A stretch of 64,000 nt of DNA. Source: Hymenobacter siberiensis (GTDB lineage Bacteria > Bacteroidota > Bacteroidia > Cytophagales > Hymenobacteraceae). A program made the position numbers and the translations under genes. Under the pieces are notes generated by a model. The model was not told where the DNA came from, made no database searches, and worked only from the letters and a program-made list of their open reading frames with translations. The stretch covers positions 3,844,001-3,908,000 of the forward strand of contig NZ_JAHLZZ010000001.1 of NCBI RefSeq assembly GCF_018967845.1, written 5' to 3'. Below are positions 40,359 through 48,666 of this stretch, piece after piece (positions within the stretch are counted from its first letter, which is position 1; the number at the start of each line of letters is the position of its first letter).

Positions 40359-43211
40359 ATGAAAAACACGTTACGTGCATTATTTTTCTTCTTATTAATT
40401 GGATTGGGGCAGGCGGCTACGGCCGTGGCCACGCCGCCCACCATTCCTGGCCGGCTGGTGCTGAAGCTGCGGCCCGGCCAGGCCCCGGCGGCTCTTGAGG
40501 CCGCGCTGAATGCGCTGAGCGCCCACGGCCTGCGGCAGAAATTTCCCCACACCCAGGCCCCTAGTCCCGAGCGGCCCGGCAGCGTGGACCTGCGGCGGAT
40601 TTACCAGGTTGAGCTGCCCGCCGCCACGCCGTTCGACCGGGCCCGGGCCGTGCTGCTGGGCACCGGGGCCGTGGAGTACGTGGAGCCGCTTTATACCCGC
40701 GAGCCGCTATACCAGCCCAACGACCCCCGGGCCGACTCTACGCTCACCAGCCTCGCAGCCAGTCAGTTCTACCTGAAGCAAATTCACGCTTACCGCGCCT
40801 GGGATGTTACCCGGGGCGACAGCAGCATCGTCATCGGCATCACCGATGGCGGCGTGCGCCTCACCCACGAGGACCTGCGCCAGCAGCTGAAGCACAACTA
40901 CGCCGACCCTATAAACGGCCTCGACGACGACGGCGACGGCTACGTGGACAACTTCACCGGCTGGGACCTGGCCAACAACGACAACGACTGCGGCTACGAC
41001 ATCACCATCATCCACGGCTCGATGGTGGCCGGGGTGGCCGCCGCCCGCACCGACAACGGCCTCGGCATTGCCGGCCTGGGCAACCAGTGCCGGTTTCTAC
41101 CCCTGAACATTTATCCCAACACGCCCACCGGCTCTTTTGCCGGGTTCGAGGCCGTGGTGTATGCCGCCGACCACGGCTGTCAGGTCATCAACATGAGCTG
41201 GGGCGCAATAGGTGGCTACTCGCGCTTCGAGCAGGATGCCATCACGTACGCAGCCGTGAACCGCGACGCCGTGGTGGTAGCCGCCGCCGGCAATACCAAC
41301 GCCGACGTGCTCTTTTACCCCGCTTCCTACGACCATGTGCTGTCGGTATCCGGGGTGCAAAGCACGGACCAGAAAAGCGGCAGCGGCACGTTCAACCACC
41401 GCGTCGATTTGGTGGCCCCGGGCATCAGCATCCTCACCACGCAGGGCTACCACACGGTATCGGCGAGCGGCGTGGCCGATGCCGATTACGTGGCCGTGGG
41501 CGGCACCTCGTTTGCCGCGCCGCTGGCGGCGGCGGCGGCGGCGCTGGTGCGGTGGCGATTCCCGCAGCTCACGGCCGCCCAGGTAAGGGCGCGCCTGCGC
41601 CAGACCACCGACAATATCGACGCCCTGCCCGCCAACGCGGCCTGGGCCGGCCGCCTCGGCACCGGCCGCCTCAACGTGCTGCGCGCCCTCACCGAAAGCC
41701 CGAAGGAGGCCCGCGTCATCGCCAGCACGTTCCTACCCGCCCGGCCCGCCTATGCCCCCGCCGACACCCTGCGCCTGGCCGTGGACGTGCAGAATATGCT
41801 ACTGCCGGTGGCCGGGCTCACGGTCACGCTCACTTCGCTCTCGCCCTACCTCACGGTGCGGCAGGGCAGCTTTGTGGTGGGCAACATGGCCACGCTGGCC
41901 CGCGCCACCAACTTCAGCGCGCCCTTCCGGCTGGCGGTGGCGGCCAGCGGTATTCCGCTCAATGCCACGGCCACGCTGCGCTACCGCATCACGGCCGCCG
42001 GCGGCTTTCAGTACGACCAATACGTGGACCTGATGCTGAACCCCGACTACGTGGTGCTCGATGCCAACGATTTGAATATCACGCTCACCAGCCGGGGCAA
42101 TCTGGCCTTCGATAACCTCATCGGCACCGTGGGCGCAGGCCTGAGCTACCGCGCCGGTGGCAATATCCTGAGCGAAGGCGGCCTGCTATTGGCCACCACG
42201 CCCACCCGGGTATCGGACCGGCTGCGCAGCAGCGGCGGGCAGTCGCGGCAGTCGTTTTTCAGCCTGCGCCAGGCTACCCGTCAGCAGCCCGGCCCCCGCA
42301 CCGACCAGGAAGCCCGCATCGCCTTTCAGGACACCATTCCGGTGGCCGGCAGCCGCGTGCGGAGCGTGGGCGTGGCCGTGCGCCAGCGCGCCTACGCCTG
42401 GACCACGCCCGGCCGCCGCGATTTCGTGGTGCTGGAATATTCGCTCAAAAACCTCACCGCCGATACGCTCAAGCCCCTCTACGCCGGCATTTTTGCCGAT
42501 TGGGACCTGCCCAATTCCAACGGCGCGGCCCGCAACGCCGCCGCCTACGACAGCGCCCGCGCCCTGGGCTACTGCTACGCGCTGGCCGGCCCGGCTGGCA
42601 CCCCCGCCCCCATGGCCTACGCGGGCATCCGGCTGCTGCGCGGCGGCGCGCCGGCCGTGTATTCCATTGACGGCGGCGCGCCCGCCGGCGCCCCCATCCG
42701 CCTGGCCGACGGCTTTTCATTGGCCGAAAAATTCCTGGCCCTGAGCAGCGGCACCGCCCGCGCCCAGCGCACCGCCGGCCTGCCCAACGGGGCCGATGTA
42801 TCGCAGGTAGTGGGCACCCGGCTGGCCCGGCTGGCCCCCGGCGACTCTACCACCGTGGCCTTTGCCGTGCTGGCCGCGCCCACGCTGGCGCAGCTCCAAG
42901 CCTCGGCCGATGCGGCGGCCACGGCTTATGCCACCGTGCTACCCACGCGCTCGGCAGCTTTGGCAAACAACACATTCCGAGTGTATCCAAACCCCACCAG
43001 CCAGCGCCTCACCGTGGTGCTGCCGGCCGTAGCGCCCGCCACGCAGGCCACCCTACTCGACCTCACCGGCCGCGCCGTGCGCCGCTGGGCCCTGCCCACC
43101 CAGCAGGCCGAGGCTACCTTCGACCTGAGCGCGATAGCCGCCGGCGTGTACGTGCTGCGCATTCCCGGCACAGCCGGCACCTATCAGCAGAAAGTGGTGA
43201 TAACCCGTTAG
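40359..43211 (+). CDS. Secreted S8 subtilisin-like protease with type IX sorting domain
   Basis: A 950-residue exported serine protease. The signal peptide spans about 1-24 and a propeptide-like region about 30-110. The peptidase S8 domain (about 150-450) carries the triad Asp163 (GITDGGV), His219 (IHGSMVAGV) and Ser384 (GTSFAAP), plus oxyanion Asn312 (AAAGNTN). A beta-rich region (about 455-860) precedes the T9SS domain (FRVYPNPTSQRLTVVLP...GVYVLRI). The HGS variant next to the catalytic His replaces the usual HGT. It probably degrades proteins outside the cell. The ATG at 40359 opens the signal. Confidence 0.94.
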   Translation: MKNTLRALFFFLLIGLGQAATAVATPPTIPGRLVLKLRPGQAPAALEAALNALSAHGLRQKFPHTQAPSPERPGSVDLRRIYQVELPAATPFDRARAVLLGTGAVEYVEPLYTREPLYQPNDPRADSTLTSLAASQFYLKQIHAYRAWDVTRGDSSIVIGITDGGVRLTHEDLRQQLKHNYADPINGLDDDGDGYVDNFTGWDLANNDNDCGYDITIIHGSMVAGVAAARTDNGLGIAGLGNQCRFLPLNIYPNTPTGSFAGFEAVVYAADHGCQVINMSWGAIGGYSRFEQDAITYAAVNRDAVVVAAAGNTNADVLFYPASYDHVLSVSGVQSTDQKSGSGTFNHRVDLVAPGISILTTQGYHTVSASGVADADYVAVGGTSFAAPLAAAAAALVRWRFPQLTAAQVRARLRQTTDNIDALPANAAWAGRLGTGRLNVLRALTESPKEARVIASTFLPARPAYAPADTLRLAVDVQNMLLPVAGLTVTLTSLSPYLTVRQGSFVVGNMATLARATNFSAPFRLAVAASGIPLNATATLRYRITAAGGFQYDQYVDLMLNPDYVVLDANDLNITLTSRGNLAFDNLIGTVGAGLSYRAGGNILSEGGLLLATTPTRVSDRLRSSGGQSRQSFFSLRQATRQQPGPRTDQEARIAFQDTIPVAGSRVRSVGVAVRQRAYAWTTPGRRDFVVLEYSLKNLTADTLKPLYAGIFADWDLPNSNGAARNAAAYDSARALGYCYALAGPAGTPAPMAYAGIRLLRGGAPAVYSIDGGAPAGAPIRLADGFSLAEKFLALSSGTARAQRTAGLPNGADVSQVVGTRLARLAPGDSTTVAFAVLAAPTLAQLQASADAAATAYATVLPTRSAALANNTFRVYPNPTSQRLTVVLPAVAPATQATLLDLTGRAVRRWALPTQQAEATFDLSAIAAGVYVLRIPGTAGTYQQKVVITR

Positions 43212-43231
43212 TGGCACTTACCAGAATTGCC

Positions 43232-43277
43232 CAAAGGCCCTTCATATGCCCATCCGCATGCTGAAGGGCCTTTTTTT
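43232..43277 (+). terminator. Terminator after the subtilase gene
   Basis: CAAAGGCCCTTCA pairs with TGAAGGGCCTTTTTTTG across a 17-base loop, followed by a seven-T run. Confidence 0.85.
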
Positions 43278-43822
43278 GGCTTGAGCCGAAAGCAGTTCGT
43301 ACCGCCTGCCGCAATTGCACTGCATTACCGCCGCCGGGAGCATACATAGTGATTAATGGGTGCTTCGCCGGGGAATATCAGCTATCCAGCGGTTTAGTGC
43401 AATCTGGCGCACCTGGCGCGCTAGGTTTGTGGTGCATCTCGGCTCCCGCTTACGCCATCAGTAGCTTACCCGCGCAATTATTTTCCAGCCCATTGCGGCA
43501 CGCGGCAGGGACTAGCTGACCGGCCCCGGACAACCAAGCAATAGCAGCTGCCGGGTGCTAAAAAGCGGAGCAACAATAAACCAGTCAGACAATACAAGCA
43601 TAACAATATTTAGCTGTCTTAGTGAAAAAAGTCGCTCCCATAAATTACTAAATAAATTAGTCGGGCATTTTCCACTATCCTAACTATTACACAACTATCT
43701 TCCGCTGAACACGTTACATGATTCATGATATAATCATATTGAAAATATGAAATCACCTAACTCCTCATCAAAAAAGCCTAAATAAAATACTTTCCAAATT
43801 TTTTAGCTTACTGTAATAATTG
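43278..43822. other. Gene-free region, AT-rich towards its right end
   Basis: About 545 bases without a coding frame of any quality. The first half is GC-moderate (pieces such as GGTGCATCTCGGCTCCCG). From about 43560 to 43820 the sequence is strongly AT-rich with many stops in all frames, and leads into the promoter at 43823. No RNA gene was recognised. It may hold a regulatory RNA or binding sites, but nothing can be claimed. Confidence 0.5.
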
Positions 43823-43830
43823 TATCTTTG
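43823..43830 (+). promoter_or_regulatory. -7 box TATCTTTG directly before a start codon
   Basis: TATCTTTG is a perfect TAnnTTTG, with only three bases between it and the ATG at 43834. Transcription would start at or just inside the gene, so the transcript would be leaderless. Confidence 0.55.
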
Positions 43831-43833
43831 GGT

Positions 43834-44082
43834 ATGTCAAACGTCAAACTCCCTACGCCGCTGCCCTTGCAGCAATTTGCCCGTTGCGTGAACGACGCGC
43901 AACGTCCGGCCGACTACGTTGGCGACTGGCCTGAGGCCGGCCGCGTGTACGCCGTGCGCGTGTTGCCGCATGTGCGCACGGGCCAGCCGCAGGTGCACGT
44001 CCTTGGTTTCTATGCCGAGCGTCCTTACGGGGCTTTTGCCGCCCACCGCTTCGAGCAGGTGGCGGATGTATGGTTGAACTAG
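43834..44082 (+). CDS. Hypothetical 82-residue protein
   Basis: A small protein (MSNVKLPTPLPLQQFARCVN...) with a compact beta-rich second half (GRVYAVRVLPHVRTGQPQVH, then LGFYAERPYGAF). There is no signal or membrane segment. Codon use is like that of neighbouring GC-rich genes in spite of the AT-rich region before it. The domain-like VYxVRVLPH...VLGF pattern hints at a ligand-binding or regulatory domain, but no family was recognised. Confidence 0.65.
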   Translation: MSNVKLPTPLPLQQFARCVNDAQRPADYVGDWPEAGRVYAVRVLPHVRTGQPQVHVLGFYAERPYGAFAAHRFEQVADVWLN

Positions 44083-44120
44083 GCCGCGCCGGCCGTTCGC
44101 CCGATGGTTTCATCCCTTAA

Positions 44121-44150
44121 GACCCCGCTGGCTTCATCGCCGGCGGGGTC
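44121..44150 (+). terminator. Probable terminator after the 82-residue protein
   Basis: GACCCCGC pairs with GCGGGGTC around CTGGCTTCATCGCCG. The T-tract is weak (GGTTTGTTTG), and a G11 tract (44160-44170) follows. Confidence 0.55.
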
Positions 44151-44327
44151 GGTTTGTTTGGGGGGGGGGGAATGCCCGGCACGCCAGCGGCCTTGGCTTC
44201 TGTTGCTGCTGGTTGAATTCCGACCCTAAAACGGCTTAAAAACGGGAAACGAGCAACCAAAAACAAGCAACCAGAAATCGAGTACTTAACAGCAATTACT
44301 CAAATCGCCCGATTCCCGTTCGTGTGG

Positions 44328-44573
44328 ATAGGGTCATTGCACCAAATGCGTAGTTAGCATTTTCTGGTTGAGCTTAAAAAAACATGTGTCGATTGCTGAA
44401 TCGGAAAGCCCTTTACAGCGCCAGGATTCGGTGAAATGATTTACTGGCTGCTCAAATAGTTACAACAGCCTCCTCACAACTTGCCTTGTTCAAAGTATGC
44501 TATTGGTCAATGCGTTGTAAATATTAGCTCAACTATAGCAACGCTAACTGTGCATTTGGTGCAATGGCCCTAT
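44328..44573. mobile_element. 246-bp MITE with 34-bp terminal inverted repeats and 8-bp target duplication
   Basis: The left end (44328-44361) and the inverted right end (44540-44573) match at 30 of 34 positions (core ATAGGG-YCATTGCACCAAATGC). The element is flanked by the perfect direct repeat TCGTGTGG at 44320-44327 and 44574-44581. The interior has no ORF and is AT-richer than surrounding genes. The eight-base duplication suggests mobilisation by an IS1595-type transposase, although none is in the window. Confidence 0.92.
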
Positions 44574-44695
44574 TCGTGTGGACGCTGGTGCCACTGACCG
44601 CGAGAAGGGCGTTGATTAGCATAAAATACTAGCTTGGGAAAAAAGATTACCTACATTGTCGGGCTTATCCCTGCCATCTTTCTTCCTTTCCCAGT

Positions 44696-46600
44696 ATGCG
44701 TTTTTATACCCTGGGCCTCTGGCTGCTGTGCCTGAGCCTGTTTATTATCCCTCGCGCTGACTACGCGCAAACCCCACCAGCCAAGCCCGCCGCGACGGTT
44801 ATCAAAGACTCGGCACGCACCCTGGGCCTGAGCACCGACATGGGCCGGCTGCAGCGCCTCGACTCGCTGCGCCGCCAGAACACGGCCCAGTTGGCCCAGC
44901 TGCAACAGGAGCTGCTGGGGCTAAAAAGTGGGCCCAACCGCTCGCGCGAGCGCGAGCTGCTCACCCAATTCCAGGCGCTGCGCACCGTCGACTCGATGCG
45001 GCAGGTGCGGGCCCACCGCTACATCGACTCGCTCAAGCAGTTTGCCCGGGGCTACCCGGTGGTGGCCCATGCCGATACGCTGTTCTACGTATATACCCGG
45101 TTCGGGCCGTTCCGGCCGGAGGAGCGGGCCGCGCTTACGACCAGCAAAATTCTGGAGCTGGAGAAACAGGCCTTCTTCCGGCCCGACTCGCTACGACTGG
45201 TCCCCTCGGAGCAAACCGTGGATTTGATGTATGCCGACCGCGTGCTGCAAAGCGTGAGCGACAACGACGCGCTGTGGCAAAACGTGAGCAAGGACTCGCT
45301 GGCCCGCCAGCACCAGCAAGCCATTATCCGGGCCATCACGGCCTACCAAAAGGCCAATAGCGTGAAGACCTACCTGCGACAGGCGGGGCTCACGCTACTC
45401 GTGCTGCTGGTGTTCTTCTTTGCCGTTAAGTACATCAACAGGCTGTTTGGCTGGGTGCAGGGCAAGCTGGTGGCCCGCAAGGGCACCTGGTTTACGGGCA
45501 TGAAGATGGGCACCTACGAGTTTTTCAATGCCGACTGGCAGCTCAATGCCGTGCTACTGCTGCTCACCATTCTGCAGTGGACCGTAATTCTGCTCACTAT
45601 TTACCTGGTGCTGCCCATCGTATTCAGCATTTTTCCCGGCACCCAGAACATTGCCGATATGCTGGTGGGCTACGTACTGAACCCGGTGCGAAAGATTCTG
45701 CACTCGGTCTGGAACTACCTGCCCAATCTGTTCACCATCATTGTGATAGTGGCGGTGTTTCGCTACGTGCTCAAGTTCATCTATTCGCTGAAAGAAGGCA
45801 TCCGGCAGGGCACGCTCACCATCGACGGCTTTTACCCTGACTGGGCCGACCCGACCTATCAGATTGTGCGGGTGCTGGTGTTTGCCTTTGCGCTGGTAGT
45901 GGTTTTCCCTTACCTGCCGGGGTCCGATTCGCCTATTTTTCAGGGAGTATCAGTGTTTCTGGGCTTTTTACTCACCTTCGGCTCGGCCGGCTCGCTCTCC
46001 AACGTGGTGGCCGGGCTGGTGCTGACGTACATGCGGGCCTTTAAAATCGGGGACCGGGTGAAAATCGGCGATGTGACCGGCGACGTGCTCGAAAAAACCC
46101 TGCTCGTAACGCGCATCCGCACCGTCAAAAACGAGGAAATTACTATCCCGAATTCTACGGTGATGAGCTCGCACACCACCAACTACAGCACGGCCGCCCC
46201 CACCCGCGGCCTGATTCTGCACACCACCATTACCATCGGCTACGATGTGCCCTGGAAGCAGGTGCACGCCCTGATGCTGGCCGCCGCCGCCCAGGTGGAG
46301 GAGCTGCTGCCCGACCCGGCCCCCTTCATCCTGCAAACCAGCCTCGACGATTTCTACGTGAGCTACCAGCTCAATGCCTACACCCGCGCCGCCGGGGCGC
46401 AGGCGGGCATCTACTCGCGCATTCACCAGAATATCCAGGACCAGTTCAACGCGGCCGGGGTCGAAATTATGTCGCCCCACTACCGCGCCGCCCGCGACGG
46501 CAACCAGACCACCATCCCGGCCAGCTACCTGCCCGCCGACTACGTGGCGCCGAGCTTCCGGGTAGAGCCGCTGCCTACCGGCGGGCCGGCCGTCCACTAG
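44696..46600 (+). CDS. Mechanosensitive ion channel, MscS family, with N-terminal extension
   Basis: A 634-residue membrane protein. The signal or first hydrophobic segment is about 4-24 and a periplasmic helical/coiled-coil part (about 45-220) follows. Several membrane helices run from about 225 to 435, and the MscS pore and beta domain from about 430 to 590: VFLGFLLTFGSAGSLSNVVAGL, YMRAFKIGDRVKIGDVTGDV, IPNSTVMSSHTTNYS. The core is the pressure-release channel family that protects cells during hypo-osmotic shock. The extension is Bacteroidota-like and may sense or gate. The ATG at 44696 opens the signal segment. Confidence 0.92.
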   Translation: MRFYTLGLWLLCLSLFIIPRADYAQTPPAKPAATVIKDSARTLGLSTDMGRLQRLDSLRRQNTAQLAQLQQELLGLKSGPNRSRERELLTQFQALRTVDSMRQVRAHRYIDSLKQFARGYPVVAHADTLFYVYTRFGPFRPEERAALTTSKILELEKQAFFRPDSLRLVPSEQTVDLMYADRVLQSVSDNDALWQNVSKDSLARQHQQAIIRAITAYQKANSVKTYLRQAGLTLLVLLVFFFAVKYINRLFGWVQGKLVARKGTWFTGMKMGTYEFFNADWQLNAVLLLLTILQWTVILLTIYLVLPIVFSIFPGTQNIADMLVGYVLNPVRKILHSVWNYLPNLFTIIVIVAVFRYVLKFIYSLKEGIRQGTLTIDGFYPDWADPTYQIVRVLVFAFALVVVFPYLPGSDSPIFQGVSVFLGFLLTFGSAGSLSNVVAGLVLTYMRAFKIGDRVKIGDVTGDVLEKTLLVTRIRTVKNEEITIPNSTVMSSHTTNYSTAAPTRGLILHTTITIGYDVPWKQVHALMLAAAAQVEELLPDPAPFILQTSLDDFYVSYQLNAYTRAAGAQAGIYSRIHQNIQDQFNAAGVEIMSPHYRAARDGNQTTIPASYLPADYVAPSFRVEPLPTGGPAVH

Positions 46601-46616
46601 CTGCGGAACCACCAGC

Positions 46617-47294
46617 CTAGGCCGTGGCGGAGGTGAGCAGGCCACCTTCTTCGCGCCCCGCGCCCAGGGCGGCCAGCGTGAGCGGGCCGGGCTCGGTGTA
46701 GCTCAGGCGGGCGGTGTGGCCGGCGGCTCGCAGGTCCTGGAGCAGCGCCGGGCCATCGGCTTCGGGCGTAAAGACATCGGCGGTAGTGGCCACCACCTGC
46801 ACCGGGCGCAGCGGCAAGCCCGCAAGCAAATTGCGCCGGTCGGGCAGCGGGGGAAACACGGCCGCGTACAGAACCAGCCGCTGGTAGGCCATATTGCTTT
46901 CGGCCAGCCAATGGCAGGCCACCACCGCGCCGTGCCCGTAGGCCAGTACCGTAACGGGGGTACCGGCCGGGCAGGCGGCCAGCGTTTGAGCGGCCAGAGC
47001 TTGCAGGTAGGTGGCCGAATCGGCCAGGTCATCCGCTATCGAGTTGGGGGCAAACCACATGGCGCGGTCCGACGCGGGCTGGTCGGACCCGTCGGGCAGC
47101 GTGTAGCGCGAAAGCGCCTCGGGCAGGATGAGCAGCCGTTCCGGGGTATCGAGGTTCACGAGCTGCGCGGCCAGCTCCGCCACGGGCTGGTCGTGGTCGT
47201 GCAGGCATATCCAGACGTGCTGAATGGCTGGCCCCGGCTCGCCCAGGCTAAAAAAACGAGCGGTGCGGGGAGTGATGATGGTTGCGGGCTGCAT
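46617..47294 (-). CDS. Alpha/beta hydrolase homologue lacking the nucleophile Ser
   Basis: A 225-residue protein of the carboxylesterase/phospholipase fold. The pattern VWICLHDHDQP, LLILPEALSRYTLP, VTVLAYGHGAVVACHWL and PVQVVATTADVFTP is recognisable, but the position of the catalytic Ser in the G-x-S-x-G elbow holds Gly120 (AYGHG). The protein is probably not a classical esterase; it could bind ligands or be decayed. The ATG at 47294 is preferred to 47342. The gene is convergent with mscS. Confidence 0.75.
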   Translation of the reverse strand: MQPATIITPRTARFFSLGEPGPAIQHVWICLHDHDQPVAELAAQLVNLDTPERLLILPEALSRYTLPDGSDQPASDRAMWFAPNSIADDLADSATYLQALAAQTLAACPAGTPVTVLAYGHGAVVACHWLAESNMAYQRLVLYAAVFPPLPDRRNLLAGLPLRPVQVVATTADVFTPEADGPALLQDLRAAGHTARLSYTEPGPLTLAALGAGREEGGLLTSATA

Positions 47295-47417
47295 TAGAAG
47301 CAAAATAGCGGGACAAGACGGGGAAAACGGCGCGCGAAACAACGCACCCGGCCAAACAAGAGCAACAAAGAACGGTGATGCTCATCTGCGGCCCACGGAA
47401 CCGGCCGCACCAATCAG

Positions 47418-48107
47418 CTACCGGCCGTAGATGAGGAAAATACCTTTGTCGGAAGGCGTCCAGAGGCAGGCGCGCTGGCCGCTGGCTTTCAGGGCATTGT
47501 TGGTCCAGGTGTTGCAAGTATAGAGGAAGCTGTACACGCGGTGGGCCTCGTAGAAAGCATCATCCGGACCGTAGCTGTGGCCGGCGATGTGCTGGGTGCG
47601 GCCGGCGACATCGAGGGCGAAGCTACGCTGGATGTAGGCAATCAGGCGGGCATATTCGGCGTGGCTGAGGTGCAGCGGGATGGTTTCGGGGCCGGGCGCG
47701 AGGCTGTGAAAGTAGGTGGTGTGCATGGCCGACGAGCCCAGCCAGAACGCCGCCACGAAGGCCGTGCTCACCTTGAGGTCGGCCCAGGTAGGCGTATCGA
47801 GGTAAAATCCTTTATCGCCCCACCCGAAGGCGATATAGCGCATGGTGCTGTCCTGCGAGGGAATATTGGCGATGGGCAGCGACTGGCCCCAGTCAATCTG
47901 GTTGGTTTTGATGGGGAGCACGATGTCGGTGTGCACGCCGTTGGTGCGCAGAAAAACCGTGACGTCGGCCGGAGCGTTGGAGTCGGCCTTGGGCACCGGA
48001 ATGGCCGACAGCACCAGCGCCGACCCCACATAAAGCGCCGCGACGCCTATGATGCCGCCAACGGTATAGGCGTTTAATTTCAGCGTTTTGCGAAGCTTAA
48101 GCGGCAT
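47418..48107 (-). CDS. TIGR02117/DUF2459-family protein
   Basis: A 229-residue protein with one membrane helix (about 13-35) followed by an external domain: GVHTDIVLPI, AFGWGDKGFYLDTP, LHLSHAEYARLIAYI, GRTQHIAGHSYGPDDAFYEAHRVYSFLYTCNTWTNNALK. The family was first noted near urease clusters, but it is broader. The conserved His/Asp (GVHTDI) and Cys/Asn (CNTWTN) suggest a papain-like or NlpC-like hydrolase fold, unproven. The ATG at 48107 gives the N-terminal anchor. Confidence 0.85.
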   Translation of the reverse strand: MPLKLRKTLKLNAYTVGGIIGVAALYVGSALVLSAIPVPKADSNAPADVTVFLRTNGVHTDIVLPIKTNQIDWGQSLPIANIPSQDSTMRYIAFGWGDKGFYLDTPTWADLKVSTAFVAAFWLGSSAMHTTYFHSLAPGPETIPLHLSHAEYARLIAYIQRSFALDVAGRTQHIAGHSYGPDDAFYEAHRVYSFLYTCNTWTNNALKASGQRACLWTPSDKGIFLIYGR

Positions 48108-48125
48108 AGATTGGGGTAAGCGGAT

Positions 48126-48530
48126 TTATTGAGCAGTGCCCACGCGCTGGCTGTCGCGGGTATTTTTCTGCACGGCAATGGCCGCAAACATGCTCAGCAG
48201 AAACGACATGGCGTAGAGGCCTTTTTTGCTCAGGATGAGCGTGGCGTTCCACAGGCCCACGCTGAGCAGCAGAATGCACAGTACGGTAGAAAACCAGCTC
48301 AGGCCGTAATAAATGTTGGTTACGAGAATGCCTTCGAGACGGTCGCGCACGCTTTTTTACAGGGAAATGGCCGAAAACAGGCCGTACATCAGCACCATGA
48401 AGTAGTAGCCTTTCTCGTTCAGGGGCATGGCAGCGTTCCAGAGGCCGATGATGAAGGCGGCTAGCCCAGCCAGCAGGGCTGCCCAGAAAGCGGCGATGAA
48501 GGCATTGGACGGTTGCGGCTGGGGGTTCAT
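48126..48530 (-). pseudogene. yiaA: YiaA/YiaB family membrane protein split by an in-frame stop
   Basis: Read from the ATG at 48530 (MNPQPQPSNAFIAAFWAALL) the protein has one YiaAB two-helix domain ending GLFSAISL, then TAA (48354-48356). In the same frame it continues KSVRDRLEGILVTNIYYG and a second YiaAB domain (LSWFSTVLCILLLSVGLWNA). E. coli YiaA has SLQKAVRD at this point, so Gln CAA to TAA is likely. A GTG in the second half (48350) could restart it. The whole is an inner-membrane protein of unknown role. Confidence 0.82.
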
Positions 48531-48666
48531 AGGTGGGTGGAAATGGTTGAATTTTGCGCCGCCAAGTATGGCAGAAACAGGGAAAGCCACGGGCCGGCGG
48601 CAACCGGCCGCCGCCAGTACTTTTGCCTGGCCGCCGCCACCTGCGGCGCTCCTCCCCTCGCTTTCC

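Noticed and set aside
44160-44170. G11 tract as a phase-variation switch
   Set aside because: It lies after the stop and hairpin of the 82-residue gene and outside any coding sequence or recognisable promoter.
31728-48356. Possible reassignment of TAA/TAG to Gln, suggested by three in-frame stops at Gln positions
   Set aside because: TAA and TAG are used as normal stops in many intact genes here (PASTA, fasciclin, sucC, pgk, ohr), so these are lesions or errors.
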